DNA from: an uncultured Granulosicoccaceae bacterium
GTDB taxonomy: Bacteria; Pseudomonadota; Gammaproteobacteria; Granulosicoccales; Granulosicoccaceae
NCBI GenBank assembly: GCA_937958675.1
Contig: CALGND010000022.1
Location: 1-64,000, forward strand
Length of the DNA stretch: 64,000 nt
Direction: 5' to 3'
In this document: in pieces, positions 16,833 to 26,648 of the stretch
How positions within the stretch are numbered: the stretch's first letter is position 1
Layout: the number at the start of each line of letters is the position of its first letter
Notes under the pieces: model-generated
The model's input: the letters and a program-made list of their open reading frames with translations, nothing else
Told to the model about the DNA's origin: nothing
The model's database searches: none
Translations under genes and position numbers: made by a program

Positions 16833-18191
16833 ATGGCTAAGGCAAAGACCCAATACGTATGCTCAGATTGCGGCACAAGCCACACTAAATGGAACGGCCA
16901 ATGTGCCGATTGCGAAGCTTGGAACACCCTACAAGAATTCAATGATGGCGGAGGTGAAGCCAGCAGCGGCCGCTTTAAAGGCTACGCTGGGGCTAGCGGA
17001 ATCATTAATGCCTCCGACGTTAAGCTCAAAGCAGAGGAACGCACCAACACTGGCTTAACTGAATTAGATCGAGTGCTTGGCGGCGGCTTAGTAACAGGCT
17101 CGGTCACCTTACTTGGTGGTGACCCAGGGATTGGTAAATCCACACTACTCACCCAATGCCTTGCCAATCTGAGCGAAAATCATCGTACGCTCTACACCAC
17201 TGGCGAGGAATCGTTACAGCAAATTACGCTGCGCGCCAGGCGTCTCGAATTACCCGAAAAACACTTGCGCTTACTAGCAGAAACACGCGTGGAAGCAATC
17301 CTTGCGCATGCCGAAAAAGAAAAGCCCACCATTATGGTTATCGATTCGATCCAAACCATGTACACGGAAATGCTTAATTCCGCGCCAGGTGCTGTGGCGC
17401 AAGTGCGCGAAAGTGCTGCACGGTTAGTACGTTACGCCAAGCAAACAGGGTGTTCGATATTTTTGGTGGGCCATGTAACCAAAGAGGGTGCTCTTGCGGG
17501 ACCAAGAGTGCTTGAGCACATGGTTGACACCGTTTTGTATTTCGAAGGCGAACAAGGCAGCCGCTATCGCGTGATACGCGCCGTTAAAAATCGCTTTGGC
17601 GCAGTCAATGAGCTAGGCGTATTTGCCATGGGCGAAAAGGGTTTGCAAAATGTCAAAAATCCTTCTGCAATATTTTTATCGAAACACCCCGAACCAGTAA
17701 ACGGCAGTGTCATCATGGTTACCCGTGAAGGCACTCGACCAATGTTAGTCGAGGCACAAGCCCTTGTGGATACTAGCCACATGGGCAATCCGCGCCGCGT
17801 TGCACTCGGGCTAGAACAAAACCGCTTAGCCATGCTATTGGCCGTGTTGCACAGGCACGCAGGCATCGCAATGTTTGACCAAGATGTTTATATCAATGTG
17901 GTGGGTGGCGTGCGCATCTCTGAAACTGCGGCCGACCTGCCGGTTTTATTAGCCGCACTCTCATCGTTTCGTGATCGCCCTTTACCCTCAGATATGGTGA
18001 TATTTGGAGAAGTCGGGCTGGCCGGCGAAGTCAGGCCAGTTTCAAACGGTGAAGAGCGTTTACAAGAAGCCGCTAAGCATGGGTTCAAACGCGCCATCGT
18101 TCCTCACGCAAATGCACCTAAGAAAGCCATCAAAAATATGCGTGTAGATGGTGTTCACAGGCTGCATGAGGCAATTGATTTGTTAGACTAG
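16833..18191 (+). CDS. radA: DNA repair protein RadA (Sms)
   Basis: A RecA-like DnaB-type branch-migration helicase used in recombination. It has the C4 zinc finger (C10, C13, C24, C27), Walker A GGDPGIGKST at 95-104, Walker B IMVIDSIQ, the RadA-specific KNRFG near 252 and a C-terminal Lon-like domain (VGGVRISETAADLPVLLA, VFGEVGLAGEVRPV-like). The 452-residue length is usual. It starts five bases after the CorB-like stop and precedes xseB by four bases, so a shared transcript is likely. Confidence 0.97.
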   Translation: MAKAKTQYVCSDCGTSHTKWNGQCADCEAWNTLQEFNDGGGEASSGRFKGYAGASGIINASDVKLKAEERTNTGLTELDRVLGGGLVTGSVTLLGGDPGIGKSTLLTQCLANLSENHRTLYTTGEESLQQITLRARRLELPEKHLRLLAETRVEAILAHAEKEKPTIMVIDSIQTMYTEMLNSAPGAVAQVRESAARLVRYAKQTGCSIFLVGHVTKEGALAGPRVLEHMVDTVLYFEGEQGSRYRVIRAVKNRFGAVNELGVFAMGEKGLQNVKNPSAIFLSKHPEPVNGSVIMVTREGTRPMLVEAQALVDTSHMGNPRRVALGLEQNRLAMLLAVLHRHAGIAMFDQDVYINVVGGVRISETAADLPVLLAALSSFRDRPLPSDMVIFGEVGLAGEVRPVSNGEERLQEAAKHGFKRAIVPHANAPKKAIKNMRVDGVHRLHEAIDLLD

Positions 18192-18195
18192 AGCG

Positions 18196-18456
18196 ATGAC
18201 TACAAAAAACACAAAAGCCCCAAAAGCGATCCCAAAATCCACGAAGTTTGAAGATGCTTTGGGCGAGCTGGAAACCATCGTGACAACGCTGGAATCAGGT
18301 GAACAATCGCTGGACGAGTCATTGGGCCAGTTTGAACGAGGGGTCAGCCTTGCCCGCTTTTGTCAGCAAAGCCTTCTCGATGCTGAACGAAAAGTTAAAA
18401 TTCTTATGGATAAAAATGGCACGGATACGCTGGAAGATCTAGACACGCCAGAATGA
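18196..18456 (+). CDS. xseB: Exodeoxyribonuclease VII small subunit
   Basis: XseB binds XseA in the single-strand-specific exonuclease VII. The 86 residues contain the family core FEDALGELETIVTTLESGEQ, then a coiled region SLDESLGQFERGVSLARFCQ. The stop overlaps the ispA ATG by four bases (ATGA). The order xseB-ispA-dxs is a common gammaproteobacterial isoprenoid operon. The partner xseA is not in this window. Confidence 0.95.
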   Translation: MTTKNTKAPKAIPKSTKFEDALGELETIVTTLESGEQSLDESLGQFERGVSLARFCQQSLLDAERKVKILMDKNGTDTLEDLDTPE

Positions 18457-19409
18457 AGAGCATTGACGATAAAAGTGCCGACCAAGTTGCTAGCCACGAT
18501 ACTGGCCAAGATGCCAGCGAACAATTCAACCAACAGATGAAGACATATCAGCAACGTGTAGACGACGCACTGTTGCTAAAGTTACCAGCTTATAAAAACA
18601 ATCGAACTAACTTGCAAGCTGCAATGAAATACGCAGCGACCAACGGTGGTAAACGCATAAGGCCTGTTCTAACGTATGCAACTGGCCGAGCACTCGGTGT
18701 TGAAACTCACAGACTAGATACACCCGCCTGTGCAGTAGAAATGATGCATGCTTATTCTTTAGTGCACGACGATCTACCTGCTATGGATGATGATGATCTA
18801 CGACGCGGCAAACCAACATGTCACAAGCAATTTGATGAAGCCACTGCCATATTGGCTGGTGATGCGCTTCAAGCACTCGCGTTTACCATCCTTGCAAAAA
18901 ACGATGACGTCCACTTAGCCAGCGACAACAAATTACAAATGATTGCCGTGCTAGGCGCTGCCAGCGGTGCAGAAGGCATGGCCGAAGGGCAAGCAATCGA
19001 CCTAGAAGCGGTCGGCAAAATGCTAAAGCTCAATGAGCTCGAAGATATGCATCGACACAAAACCGGTGCACTGATTCGCGCAAGCGTTCAACTGGCTGCC
19101 TTGTGTTCTGCCGATGTCTCCGACGCTGTTCGAACTAGGCTCGATGAGTACGCCGCGGCGGTTGGGCTCAGCTTTCAGATCGTAGATGACATCCTCGACG
19201 TGGTCGGTGACACCGAAACATTAGGTAAATCTCAGGGCGCCGATATTGCCCGCAACAAGCCCACCTACCCATCGCTTTTAGGCCTCGATGGCGCTCAACG
19301 GCATGCCCAAGATATGCACAATACCGCTTGCCAAGCGCTTGAGGGTTTGGGCGACACTTTTGATCAATTACGTGACTTGTCGGCCTATGTCTTAAGCCGC
19401 AGCCACTAG
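18453..19409 (+). CDS. ispA: Farnesyl diphosphate synthase
   Basis: Condenses dimethylallyl/geranyl diphosphate with isopentenyl diphosphate to FPP for quinone and undecaprenyl carriers. First aspartate-rich motif DDLPAMDDDD at 106-115 followed by LRRGK, second motif DDILD at 245-249. A tyrosine five residues before the first motif (Y101) is the pattern of bacterial C15 synthases. The ATG at 18453 overlaps xseB and gives about 25 extra N-terminal residues; M29 is an alternative start. Length is 318, slightly above the usual 299. Confidence 0.95.
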   Translation: MKSIDDKSADQVASHDTGQDASEQFNQQMKTYQQRVDDALLLKLPAYKNNRTNLQAAMKYAATNGGKRIRPVLTYATGRALGVETHRLDTPACAVEMMHAYSLVHDDLPAMDDDDLRRGKPTCHKQFDEATAILAGDALQALAFTILAKNDDVHLASDNKLQMIAVLGAASGAEGMAEGQAIDLEAVGKMLKLNELEDMHRHKTGALIRASVQLAALCSADVSDAVRTRLDEYAAAVGLSFQIVDDILDVVGDTETLGKSQGADIARNKPTYPSLLGLDGAQRHAQDMHNTACQALEGLGDTFDQLRDLSAYVLSRSH

Positions 19410-19483
19410 TATGATCCGCATGACGCCGAATTGAGACACATTTCGCCATCCTTGATCTGTTTTAGAGCCTTATCCTAACTTCC

Positions 19484-19511
19484 GCCATCATACTTAACTT
19501 GAAATGATGGC
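19484..19511. repeat. Perfect inverted repeat overlapping the dxs promoter
   Basis: GCCATCAT (19484-19491) and ATGATGGC (19504-19511) are exact inverted copies 12 bases apart. The right arm begins at the last base of the -35 box of the dxs promoter and covers the start of the spacer. This is a plausible operator for an unknown repressor; it could also be chance. Confidence 0.5.
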
Positions 19512-19527
19512 TTGGCAAGCACATAAT
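19499..19527 (+). promoter_or_regulatory. Sigma-70-type promoter of dxs
   Basis: TTGAAA (19499-19504) and CATAAT (19522-19527) are separated by exactly 17 bases; each matches five of six consensus bases. The start point would fall near 19534, only about 20 bases before the dxs ATG, giving a very short leader without an obvious ribosome-binding site. dxs therefore probably has its own promoter besides read-through from ispA. Confidence 0.65.
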
Positions 19528-19553
19528 TCAATCTGTATAAACAAATTGATTTC

Positions 19554-21467
19554 ATGGACATTTCCGAACAGTTTCCGTTATTGCACTCGGTTAAAAAACC
19601 CGCAGATCTGCGCGAGTTGGACGAATCCGTTTTGCAAGACTTCAGCGCCGAACTACGGCAGTTTTTGCTCTACTCTGTGGCCCAGACCGGAGGGCATCTA
19701 GGCGCCAGTCTTGGTACCGTTGAGCTCACTGTTGCGCTGCACTACGTATTCAACACCCCTTACGACAAACTCGTCTGGGATGTGGGCCATCAAACCTATC
19801 CTCACAAAATCCTCACCGAACGTCGTGACCGCATGTTAACTATGCGCAAACAAGGTGGTTTAGCAGGCTTTCCTAATCGCGCAGAAAGCCCTTATGACAC
19901 TTTCGGTGTTGGCCATAGCAGCACATCGGTTAGTGCAGCCTTGGGTATGTCACTCGCAGCTGAACAGCAACACAAGCTTGCTGGCACTAGCGATGATGCA
20001 CCAAAAACTGTAGCTGTAATTGGCGACGGCGCTCTCACAGCAGGCATTGCCTATGAAGCCTTGAATCACGCCGGCGGCATCAAGGCCAATATGATTGTCA
20101 TACTCAATGACAACGACATGTCGATATCACCCAACGTTGGCGCGATGAACAAATACCTTGCCCGAATACTGACAGGCAAGCTTGTATCGGGCGCTCGCGA
20201 AAGCGGCAAAAGCATATTACGCAAAGTGCCAAGCATGTTTAATTTCGCAAGGCGCTGGGAAGAACACATGAAAGGCATGATTGTGCCTAGTACATTATTT
20301 GAAGAACTTGGCTTCAATTATTTTGGCCCCGTTGACGGCCACGACACTGACAGCTTGATAGGCGTACTTAAAAACATGCGCGAGCTATCTGGCCCATTAT
20401 TTTTACATGTCGTCACTAAAAAAGGCCACGGATATCACTTTGCCGAACAAGATCCACTAGCCTTACATGCCGTAACCCCATTTGATATTGAAACGGGCAA
20501 AAGTTTACAGTCTTCAAAATCTAATTCACCTACTTACACTCAAGTGTTTGGCAAATGGTTATGCGATATGGCCGCATTGGATGATCGTCTGGTTGGCATC
20601 ACGCCAGCCATGCGCGAAGGCTCCGGTATGGTCGAATTCGAAAATCAGTTTCCTGATCGCTACTACGATGTGGGTATAGCTGAACAACACGCGGTAACGC
20701 TGGCCGCAGGACTTGCCTGTGGCGGGCAAAAACCGGTTGTTGCAATCTACTCAACGTTCCTACAACGTGCATACGATCAACTCGTACACGATGTTGCTAT
20801 CCAAAACCTACCGGTTGTATTTGCAGTGGATCGCGCTGGACTAGTTGGCCCAGATGGCCCAACACATGCGGGCAGCTTTGATTTTAGCTTTATGCGCTGC
20901 TTACCTAATATGCTGATAATGGCACCATCAGATGAAAACGAATGCCGTCAGATGCTCTACACCGCATTCCAATTTGACGGACCAAGCTCTGTGCGATACC
21001 CGCGCGGTAAAGGCACAGGCGCTGAAGTAGACGAAAACATGGAAGCAATACCATTAGGCGAAGCGCAAACACTACACCGAGGCAAAAAAGTTGCACTATT
21101 GGCGTTCGGCACCCTAGTTGAACCTTCACTACGGATAGGCGAAGAGCACGACTACACAGTAATCAATATGCGCTTTGTAAAACCGCTGGATACTAAGCTG
21201 ATCGAGTCACTCGCTGCCAGTCACGAATTGCTAATCACACTAGAAGAAAATAGCATTGCCGGCGGTGCAGGTGCAGGCGTTATGGAGTATCTAAGTGACA
21301 CCGGCATTGGTACCGCTATTAAGTTAATCGGCTTACCTGATGAATACATCGAGCACGGCTCCCGAGACGAGTTACTAAGCTATGCCAAACTCGACCTAAC
21401 TGGCCTGCAATTGCAAGTCAGCGAAGCTGTCGCTGAGAATGCCAAGCTACAGCAACATACTGGCTAA
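19554..21467 (+). CDS. dxs: 1-deoxy-D-xylulose-5-phosphate synthase
   Basis: A thiamine-diphosphate enzyme joining pyruvate and glyceraldehyde-3-phosphate, the entry step of the MEP isoprenoid pathway. It has H48 and the [10 protein letters not shown] segment, the TPP-binding GDGA at 157-160 with N185-N187 closing the motif, the catalytic glutamate in [13 protein letters not shown] near 381, and the transketolase C-domain ending in [16 protein letters not shown]. The 637-residue length is typical. It sits 144 bases after ispA with its own promoter and is convergent, with a small stop overlap, to the metallo-hydrolase gene. Confidence 0.98.
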   Translation: MDISEQFPLLHSVKKPADLRELDESVLQDFSAELRQFLLYSVAQTGGHLGASLGTVELTVALHYVFNTPYDKLVWDVGHQTYPHKILTERRDRMLTMRKQGGLAGFPNRAESPYDTFGVGHSSTSVSAALGMSLAAEQQHKLAGTSDDAPKTVAVIGDGALTAGIAYEALNHAGGIKANMIVILNDNDMSISPNVGAMNKYLARILTGKLVSGARESGKSILRKVPSMFNFARRWEEHMKGMIVPSTLFEELGFNYFGPVDGHDTDSLIGVLKNMRELSGPLFLHVVTKKGHGYHFAEQDPLALHAVTPFDIETGKSLQSSKSNSPTYTQVFGKWLCDMAALDDRLVGITPAMREGSGMVEFENQFPDRYYDVGIAEQHAVTLAAGLACGGQKPVVAIYSTFLQRAYDQLVHDVAIQNLPVVFAVDRAGLVGPDGPTHAGSFDFSFMRCLPNMLIMAPSDENECRQMLYTAFQFDGPSSVRYPRGKGTGAEVDENMEAIPLGEAQTLHRGKKVALLAFGTLVEPSLRIGEEHDYTVINMRFVKPLDTKLIESLAASHELLITLEENSIAGGAGAGVMEYLSDTGIGTAIKLIGLPDEYIEHGSRDELLSYAKLDLTGLQLQVSEAVAENAKLQQHTG

Positions 21468-22294
21468 GCAGGCTCCGCGATTTCCGTGTTGGTAGTGATT
21501 GCACTACTCAGTTTTTGTTCCAACTTAGTGACAGCAAACCATGCGCTGGGTTTATGTTGCGCCAACACATGAATCCGTTCGTGACCATCATTGATACTAT
21601 TTTTCATAGTATCAAACGCTGCTTGATCACTATTGTTTTGCTCGCTGATATGACCTAACAAAATATGCTGCAAACCAGCATGATCCAAATGCCTAACTAA
21701 CTCTGCACCTTGCTCATTACCCAAATGCCCGTAATTAGATTTTATTCGTTGTTGCAGGCTATAAGGGTACGGCCCATTAGCCAACATCGTGTTGTCGTAG
21801 TTGGTTTCTACGATCAAACCATTAATACCCTCTAGCGTTGAAACCACGTGTGGCGTACAGGCGCCCAAATCGGTCACGACGGCAAAACGAACCTCGTTAT
21901 GCGTAAAAATGTACTGGCAAGACTCAGCCGCATCGTGCGGTGTTGGAAACGGGTTTATGTCTATATCACCAATTTGCCAGCTTGAATGGGCATCAATTAT
22001 CTGTATTTTATGAAATCGGTTGTCACGCAAGCTTGAATAAGTACCGTGCGTTAACCATACAGGCGTAGCAAATTTACGTGATAACGGACCCACCCCTTTA
22101 ACATGATCGCCATGCTCATGCGAAATCAATACGGCATCGATATCAGCTGGATGCAAACCCAACAATGATAAACGTGCGGTAGTTTCTTTTAGGGTAAAGC
22201 CGCAATCAAGCAACAGGGTTGTGTTTTCTGTGCGGATGACGGTGGAGTTACCGCCACTACCACTACCTAAAGAGGCTACATGCAACATGGGCAA
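21464..22294 (-). CDS. Metallo-beta-lactamase-fold hydrolase, YycJ/WalJ-like
   Basis: A cytoplasmic two-metal hydrolase, probably a nuclease or phosphodiesterase. The HxHxDH motif is H59-E-H61-G-D63-H64 ([10 protein letters not shown]). The start [17 protein letters not shown] and [12 protein letters not shown] are typical of the YycJ/WalJ group, which is named from Gram-positive cell-wall regulation loci; its role in Proteobacteria is not settled. The gene begins seven bases after the bamC stop and belongs to the dapA-bamC transcript. Confidence 0.88.
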   Translation of the reverse strand: MPMLHVASLGSGSGGNSTVIRTENTTLLLDCGFTLKETTARLSLLGLHPADIDAVLISHEHGDHVKGVGPLSRKFATPVWLTHGTYSSLRDNRFHKIQIIDAHSSWQIGDIDINPFPTPHDAAESCQYIFTHNEVRFAVVTDLGACTPHVVSTLEGINGLIVETNYDNTMLANGPYPYSLQQRIKSNYGHLGNEQGAELVRHLDHAGLQHILLGHISEQNNSDQAAFDTMKNSINDGHERIHVLAQHKPSAWFAVTKLEQKLSSAITTNTEIAEPA

Positions 22295-22301
22295 TATTGG
22301 C

Positions 22302-23282
22302 CTAGATCAGTTGCTGGCGAAGAGTATCCAATACTGATTTTTCGGTATCAGTATCAAGCCTATCGCCAGTGGCCGAGATTACCGACACTCTTGACGCACT
22401 AACATGCACTGGTGAGATAGCAAACACATAGGCTGCATCATTTGCATTAGCTTCAACTCGCCCACGCTCAATGTCCTCACGCGTAACATTAAACCCGTTA
22501 TTTGCCAACGCTTGCCGCACAGATCTAAAAGTGGGGCGATAACCTTTATGCATAACAAGCACGCTGCCACCAGCAGTGGTTTGTAGAGTCGCATCATCAA
22601 GTAAGCTCGCGGCCGTGGCATCACTCAATATGCCCTTGGCTTTTTGTTCCTCGATACCAAAAAATACCAACAGCTCGCTAAGCATTTGATTGGTGTTTTC
22701 AGGTTCGTGGGCAGACGCAGGCCAGCTCGCTTCAGGGTTAGCCTCTACATAGGATTTATCAGCTTCTTGCACGCGAGCAAATAAACGAGACGCCTGCCCC
22801 GCGCGTTCCAGACGAAATGCGATACGCACAAAGGTGTCCTTACCAATCAGCCCCTTCAACAAACCGCCCTCTGATTGTTCACGCCAGTCACTGGCAATAA
22901 CACCTGATACAGGTATAGTTTCAGCAACTGCATAACTCTGCTTGCGAGTAAACGCTAACAATCTTGGCCATAATTCTTCTGGTGATTGATCTATCTCAAG
23001 CCAGCTTTGGCCGCCATTGCGAATAAATTTAACTGACTCAAACGCTGGCAGCAACGTGTTGCGTGACAATGCTTCACCACTAATACCAGGCAAGATAAAT
23101 TGTTCGCCATTGCTGATGTCAGTGAGATCAGGTGGCACCTGTAACACTTTGGCTTGATCGGAAGTAGCACTGTATTCTGATTCGGGACTACTTAAGCGAT
23201 CCATAGAAATACAACCGCTAAGCAGCGACAAACTAGCAATACTGGAAAATGCCAACAAAGGACTGATAAGACTTAAACGCAT
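22302..23282 (-). CDS. bamC: Outer-membrane assembly lipoprotein BamC
   Basis: A lipoprotein of the BAM complex that inserts beta-barrels. The signal ends in LSGC with C24 as the lipidated residue. The unstructured segment after it contains the conserved VPPDLTDI and LPG pieces that contact BamD; two helix-grip domains follow (WLEIDQSPEELWPRLLAF and the C-terminal half from about 225). The 326-residue length fits. Placed just after dapA, as nlpB (dapX) is in E. coli. Confidence 0.92.
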   Translation of the reverse strand: MRLSLISPLLAFSSIASLSLLSGCISMDRLSSPESEYSATSDQAKVLQVPPDLTDISNGEQFILPGISGEALSRNTLLPAFESVKFIRNGGQSWLEIDQSPEELWPRLLAFTRKQSYAVAETIPVSGVIASDWREQSEGGLLKGLIGKDTFVRIAFRLERAGQASRLFARVQEADKSYVEANPEASWPASAHEPENTNQMLSELLVFFGIEEQKAKGILSDATAASLLDDATLQTTAGGSVLVMHKGYRPTFRSVRQALANNGFNVTREDIERGRVEANANDAAYVFAISPVHVSASRVSVISATGDRLDTDTEKSVLDTLRQQLI

Positions 23283-23322
23283 TATTGTTGTCTACGTGCT
23301 AAAGCCTATGATTATAGGCTGT

Positions 23323-24198
23323 TTATAGCGCCTCGGCCTTTTTCAATGCAGCAATAACTTTACCGTGGTGCTCGGAGGCTAATGGTGTAAGCGGCAAACG
23401 AATGCCTTCAGGTATAAGACCCATCTTATGCAAGGCCCATTTCACCGGGATTGGATTAGATTCGCAAAATAAATCCGTGTGTAGATCTTTAATATTGGCT
23501 TCTATTAGCTCAGCTTTTGAACGATCATGCGTCATTGCAGCTGTACACATTTTGGCCATTTGCGCAGGCACAACGTTTGCCGTGACGGAAATATCGCCAT
23601 GCCCACCTACCAACATGCTCTCCATTGCCGTTGCATCATCACCGGTCAACACTTTAAATCCGCGCTCGCATAGCTCAAGCAATTCTTTTATACGTTCAAC
23701 CGTACCCGTGGCTTCTTTAACTCCAACGATATTCTCAATTGATGACAATCGCGCCGTTATTTCTGGGCTCATATCAACAGCAGTACGCCCCGGCACGTTG
23801 TATAGAATTTGAGGTATATCCACTGCGGCCGCGATAGCCGCAAAGTGCTGGAATAGACCTTCTTGCGTGGGTTTGTTGTAATACGGTGTGACTAATAGGC
23901 ATCCATCTGCACCCACACTTTTAGCGTGTTGGGTGAGCTCGATTGCCTCTGCGGTGGAGTTTGCTCCGGTGCCAGCGATGATCGGGATGCGCTTGTTTGC
24001 CATCTCCACCATACGCTTGATCACATGGCCATGTTCAGCCACAGTGAGAGTGGCGGATTCGCCGGTAGTGCCGACAGCAACGATTCCGTGAGTACCTGAC
24101 TCAATGTGAAATTCGACCAAGTTGGCCAACGACTCTTCGTCAACGCTGCCGTTCGCGTGCATCGGCGTGACAATTGCGACTATGCTGCCCTGGAACAT
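23323..24198 (-). CDS. dapA: 4-hydroxy-tetrahydrodipicolinate synthase
   Basis: Condenses pyruvate with aspartate semialdehyde, the first committed step to lysine and meso-diaminopimelate. Schiff-base lysine K161 (GVKEATG), Y133 (YNVPGR), T44-T45 (GTTGE) and Y107 fall at exactly the E. coli positions. Length 291. An AGAGGG ribosome-binding site precedes the ATG. The 104 bases upstream hold TATAGT (near 24258) as a possible -10. Confidence 0.98.
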   Translation of the reverse strand: MFQGSIVAIVTPMHANGSVDEESLANLVEFHIESGTHGIVAVGTTGESATLTVAEHGHVIKRMVEMANKRIPIIAGTGANSTAEAIELTQHAKSVGADGCLLVTPYYNKPTQEGLFQHFAAIAAAVDIPQILYNVPGRTAVDMSPEITARLSSIENIVGVKEATGTVERIKELLELCERGFKVLTGDDATAMESMLVGGHGDISVTANVVPAQMAKMCTAAMTHDRSKAELIEANIKDLHTDLFCESNPIPVKWALHKMGLIPEGIRLPLTPLASEHHGKVIAALKKAEAL

Positions 24199-24302
24199 GC
24201 TTTACCCTCTATCAGAGGCAGACATACTACTAACAGGATCGGTGAACCACAAGCAGGTAAACTATATAACCGCCATAAGCAGTACGCATCTGCCGTTTAA
24301 AA

Positions 24303-25442
24303 CTACGATACAGCCTGTTCCGAATCAGCCATCGCGAGAGCTTGACGAGGCCAGGCGTTGAGCACAGCCTGTATCAATGTGGCTAATGGAATCGCAAAAA
24401 ATACGCCCCACACACCAAACAAGCCTCCAAAAAACAGCACTGCGACGATAATCGCTAGTGGGTGAATATTGACCGCTTCCGAGAAAAGCAGTGGGACCAA
24501 TACATTGCCATCGAGCACTTGGATGATTTGATACAACAACAGCAACCAACCTAAATGAGCCGTAAATCCCCACTGGAAAAAACCAATTAGCGCAATAGGC
24601 ACGGTTACCACTACGGCACCCACATAAGGGATGATCACGGACAAACCAACCAGCGCGCTAAGCAACAGGCTGTAGTTGAGCCCCATCAGCGCAAATACGA
24701 CGTAAGTGGCTACCCATACGATAACAATCTCAATAAATTTACCGCGGATATAGTTAGCCATTTTTTGATCAACATCGCGCCAAACTTTAAATGACAATTC
24801 GCTACGACGAGGCACGAACTTGCTTGCCCAAGCCAGAATTTTATCTTTATCCTTCAATGCAAAAAACACCATAAACGGCACTAACACCGCATAGATTGTG
24901 ATCATCACCAAGGTGCCTAATCTAGCCACTGAAAACGTTAGGATGTTTTGCCCGACGCTACCGGCTTCTGCTCGAACTTCGTTGATTAGATCTGTAATTT
25001 GCTCAACGGTAAATACATCGGGATACATCTCGGGCAGCCGCAGTAGTTGTTCTTGGCCTTTAGCAATCATGCCCGGGAGTTCACGCACCATTTGGGTCAG
25101 TTGTTGTGAGAGCACTGGCAACAAACCAAAAACGATAACGACAGAAAGAGCGATGAACAATAGCAATACGATAAGCACTGAGAGTGTTCGCGGCGCGCCC
25201 CATCGCACCATTATGGCCACGATCCCTTCAAACAGATAAGCCAGCACTAGCGCTACCAAAACAGGTGTCAGAATATCGCCAAAAAACCAAAGCATGGCAA
25301 ATGCCAGCAACAGGACCATCGACAAAATGACGGCTTGGGGATCGGAGAAATTGCGGTTATACCAACCACGCACAATATCGAGCATCGCTGGCGCGACCGG
25401 ATCGGTGGGTGTTCGGTGTGCTGGACTGCTTGGGTTATTCAC
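24303..25442 (-). CDS. AI-2E-family transporter / PerM-like permease
   Basis: A 379-residue inner-membrane protein of the PF01594 family, which includes E. coli PerM and putative autoinducer-2 exporters and sodium/proton antiporters; substrate unknown. About eight hydrophobic helices, with the typical SVLIVLLLFIALSVVIVFGL block, a soluble middle part (about 110-180), the VGLSVIIPYVGAVV turn and the final HPLAIIVAVLFFGGLFGVWG. Upstream of dapA on the same strand, a frequent gammaproteobacterial arrangement. Confidence 0.88.
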   Translation of the reverse strand: MNNPSSPAHRTPTDPVAPAMLDIVRGWYNRNFSDPQAVILSMVLLLAFAMLWFFGDILTPVLVALVLAYLFEGIVAIMVRWGAPRTLSVLIVLLLFIALSVVIVFGLLPVLSQQLTQMVRELPGMIAKGQEQLLRLPEMYPDVFTVEQITDLINEVRAEAGSVGQNILTFSVARLGTLVMITIYAVLVPFMVFFALKDKDKILAWASKFVPRRSELSFKVWRDVDQKMANYIRGKFIEIVIVWVATYVVFALMGLNYSLLLSALVGLSVIIPYVGAVVVTVPIALIGFFQWGFTAHLGWLLLLYQIIQVLDGNVLVPLLFSEAVNIHPLAIIVAVLFFGGLFGVWGVFFAIPLATLIQAVLNAWPRQALAMADSEQAVS

Positions 25443-25526
25443 TGGAGCATTATGCCATCGCGGTGTAGTTAGCTAACTGGCTAACCTGATTGATTAATAA
25501 AGCAATATTGGTGCTCATGCTGCCAT

Positions 25527-25571
25527 TTTCGAGGGCTAGATGGTTAATTTGATGGGATTACAGCCTCGAAA
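25527..25571. repeat. Long-loop inverted repeat downstream of the LysR gene
   Basis: TTTCGAGGGCT (25527-25537) and AGCCTCGAAA (25562-25571) pair with one bulge around a 24-base loop. It lies just after the end of the LysR gene and before the PerM-like gene. No T-run follows on either strand, so it is not an obvious intrinsic terminator. Confidence 0.4.
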
Positions 25572-25581
25572 TTCACATAAT

Positions 25582-26490
25582 TCAATCATCTGCCTCATCA
25601 GACCCACAATAGCGCCTAGCAAACTGAAATAATTCGTCCATTAGATGGGTGCGGAACGGCTGACGTTGGCGGACAAAATAAAAGCGCCTGACTAAAGGCG
25701 GCGACAACGGTATTGCCTTTAACATTTCTAAACCGGTCTCTTTGCTCATAGCCGCTTTCGATACAATCGAAATACCCATACCTGCCTGCACAGCACCCTT
25801 TATGGCTTCGGTACTGCCCAGCTCGAACGGTTGATTAAGTTGGTTTTCATGAAGCATGTGCTCTTCAAGATAGGCGGCGATCACGGTTCGCGTGCCCGAT
25901 CCATCCTCGCGAAAGATAAACGGATGATTCAGTAGCTCGGTGGGTTTGATTTCAGCCTTGTTAGCCAAATCATGATTAGGCGGAACCGCCACGATAAGCT
26001 CATCAAACTGGCAGTGCTCCACCAATAAGAGCTGGCTATTAACCTCGCCCTCTACAACACCCAGGTCAATAGAGTTATCAGCCACCATACTCACTACCGC
26101 ATCAGTATTGGCCACTCGCAAGCGCATTTGTACTTGCGGAAATTGCTGTTGAAAATCGCCGAGTAAGCCTGGCAACATGTATTCGGCAATGGTTGTACTT
26201 GCCCCGAGGGTGACCAAACCCGTGGTATCACCAGTCAGTGTTTTAACGGCAACATCCATCTCACCATACAAGGCAATAATTCGATCCGCATATTCGAGCA
26301 CTTTTTTACCGGCATCGGTCAGGCTAATCCGATTATTGGCGCGATCAAACAGCCGGGTATTAAAATCAGCTTCTAGCTGACGGATCTGGTGAGTTACTGC
26401 AGGTTGAGTCATGTTGAGAATTTCAGCTGCGCGCGTAAAGCTCAACACTCCCGCCACAGTATGAAAAACTTGCAATCGTCGGTCAGACAT
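25582..26490 (-). CDS. LysR-family transcriptional regulator
   Basis: A 302-residue regulator with an N-terminal winged helix-turn-helix (FTRAAEILNMTQPAVTHQIR, about 18-37) and a periplasmic-binding-type effector domain (about 90-295). The sequence FHTVAGVLSFTRAAE and GASTTIAEYMLPGLLG resemble the CysB/CbbR/YeiE-like group; the effector cannot be told. It is divergent from proS across 158 bases that carry a LysR-type palindrome, so it probably regulates itself; whether it also controls proS or PerM is unknown. Confidence 0.92.
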   Translation of the reverse strand: MSDRRLQVFHTVAGVLSFTRAAEILNMTQPAVTHQIRQLEADFNTRLFDRANNRISLTDAGKKVLEYADRIIALYGEMDVAVKTLTGDTTGLVTLGASTTIAEYMLPGLLGDFQQQFPQVQMRLRVANTDAVVSMVADNSIDLGVVEGEVNSQLLLVEHCQFDELIVAVPPNHDLANKAEIKPTELLNHPFIFREDGSGTRTVIAAYLEEHMLHENQLNQPFELGSTEAIKGAVQAGMGISIVSKAAMSKETGLEMLKAIPLSPPLVRRFYFVRQRQPFRTHLMDELFQFARRYCGSDEADD

Positions 26491-26545
26491 AAATTTGTAC
26501 TATCCGTATGGTCAGGGGGCTTAGGCGACTTTAGCTTACGCCAAC

Positions 26546-26566
26546 AATAACAACTCATTTGTTATT
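26546..26566. promoter_or_regulatory. Palindrome resembling a LysR-type operator
   Basis: AATAACAA (26546-26553) and TTGTTATT (26559-26566) are perfect inverted copies with a five-base loop, and contain ATAA-N11-TTAT, the classical LysR-box geometry. It is 56-76 bases upstream of the LysR ATG and about 80 bases before proS, consistent with autoregulation. Confidence 0.55.
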
Positions 26567-26591
26567 TGCGAAGTCACAGAGTACAGGAACC

Positions 26592-26620
26592 GTTACAGCC
26601 ACGGGCCTGTGGCTTATACT
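26592..26620 (+). promoter_or_regulatory. Promoter of proS with a palindromic spacer
   Basis: GTTACA (26592-26597) and TATACT (26615-26620) are 17 bases apart. The spacer and the last -35 base form the perfect inverted repeat AGCCAC-GGGCCT-GTGGCT (26597-26614), so a bound protein would block polymerase. The -10 ends 28 bases before the ATG. Confidence 0.55.
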
Positions 26621-26648
26621 CAATGCTCAATCAACAGAGTCAAGGGCT

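Noticed and set aside
25443-25581. Intrinsic terminator between the LysR gene and the PerM-like gene
   Set aside because: The stem at 25527-25571 is not followed by a T-run in the direction of transcription and its loop is long.
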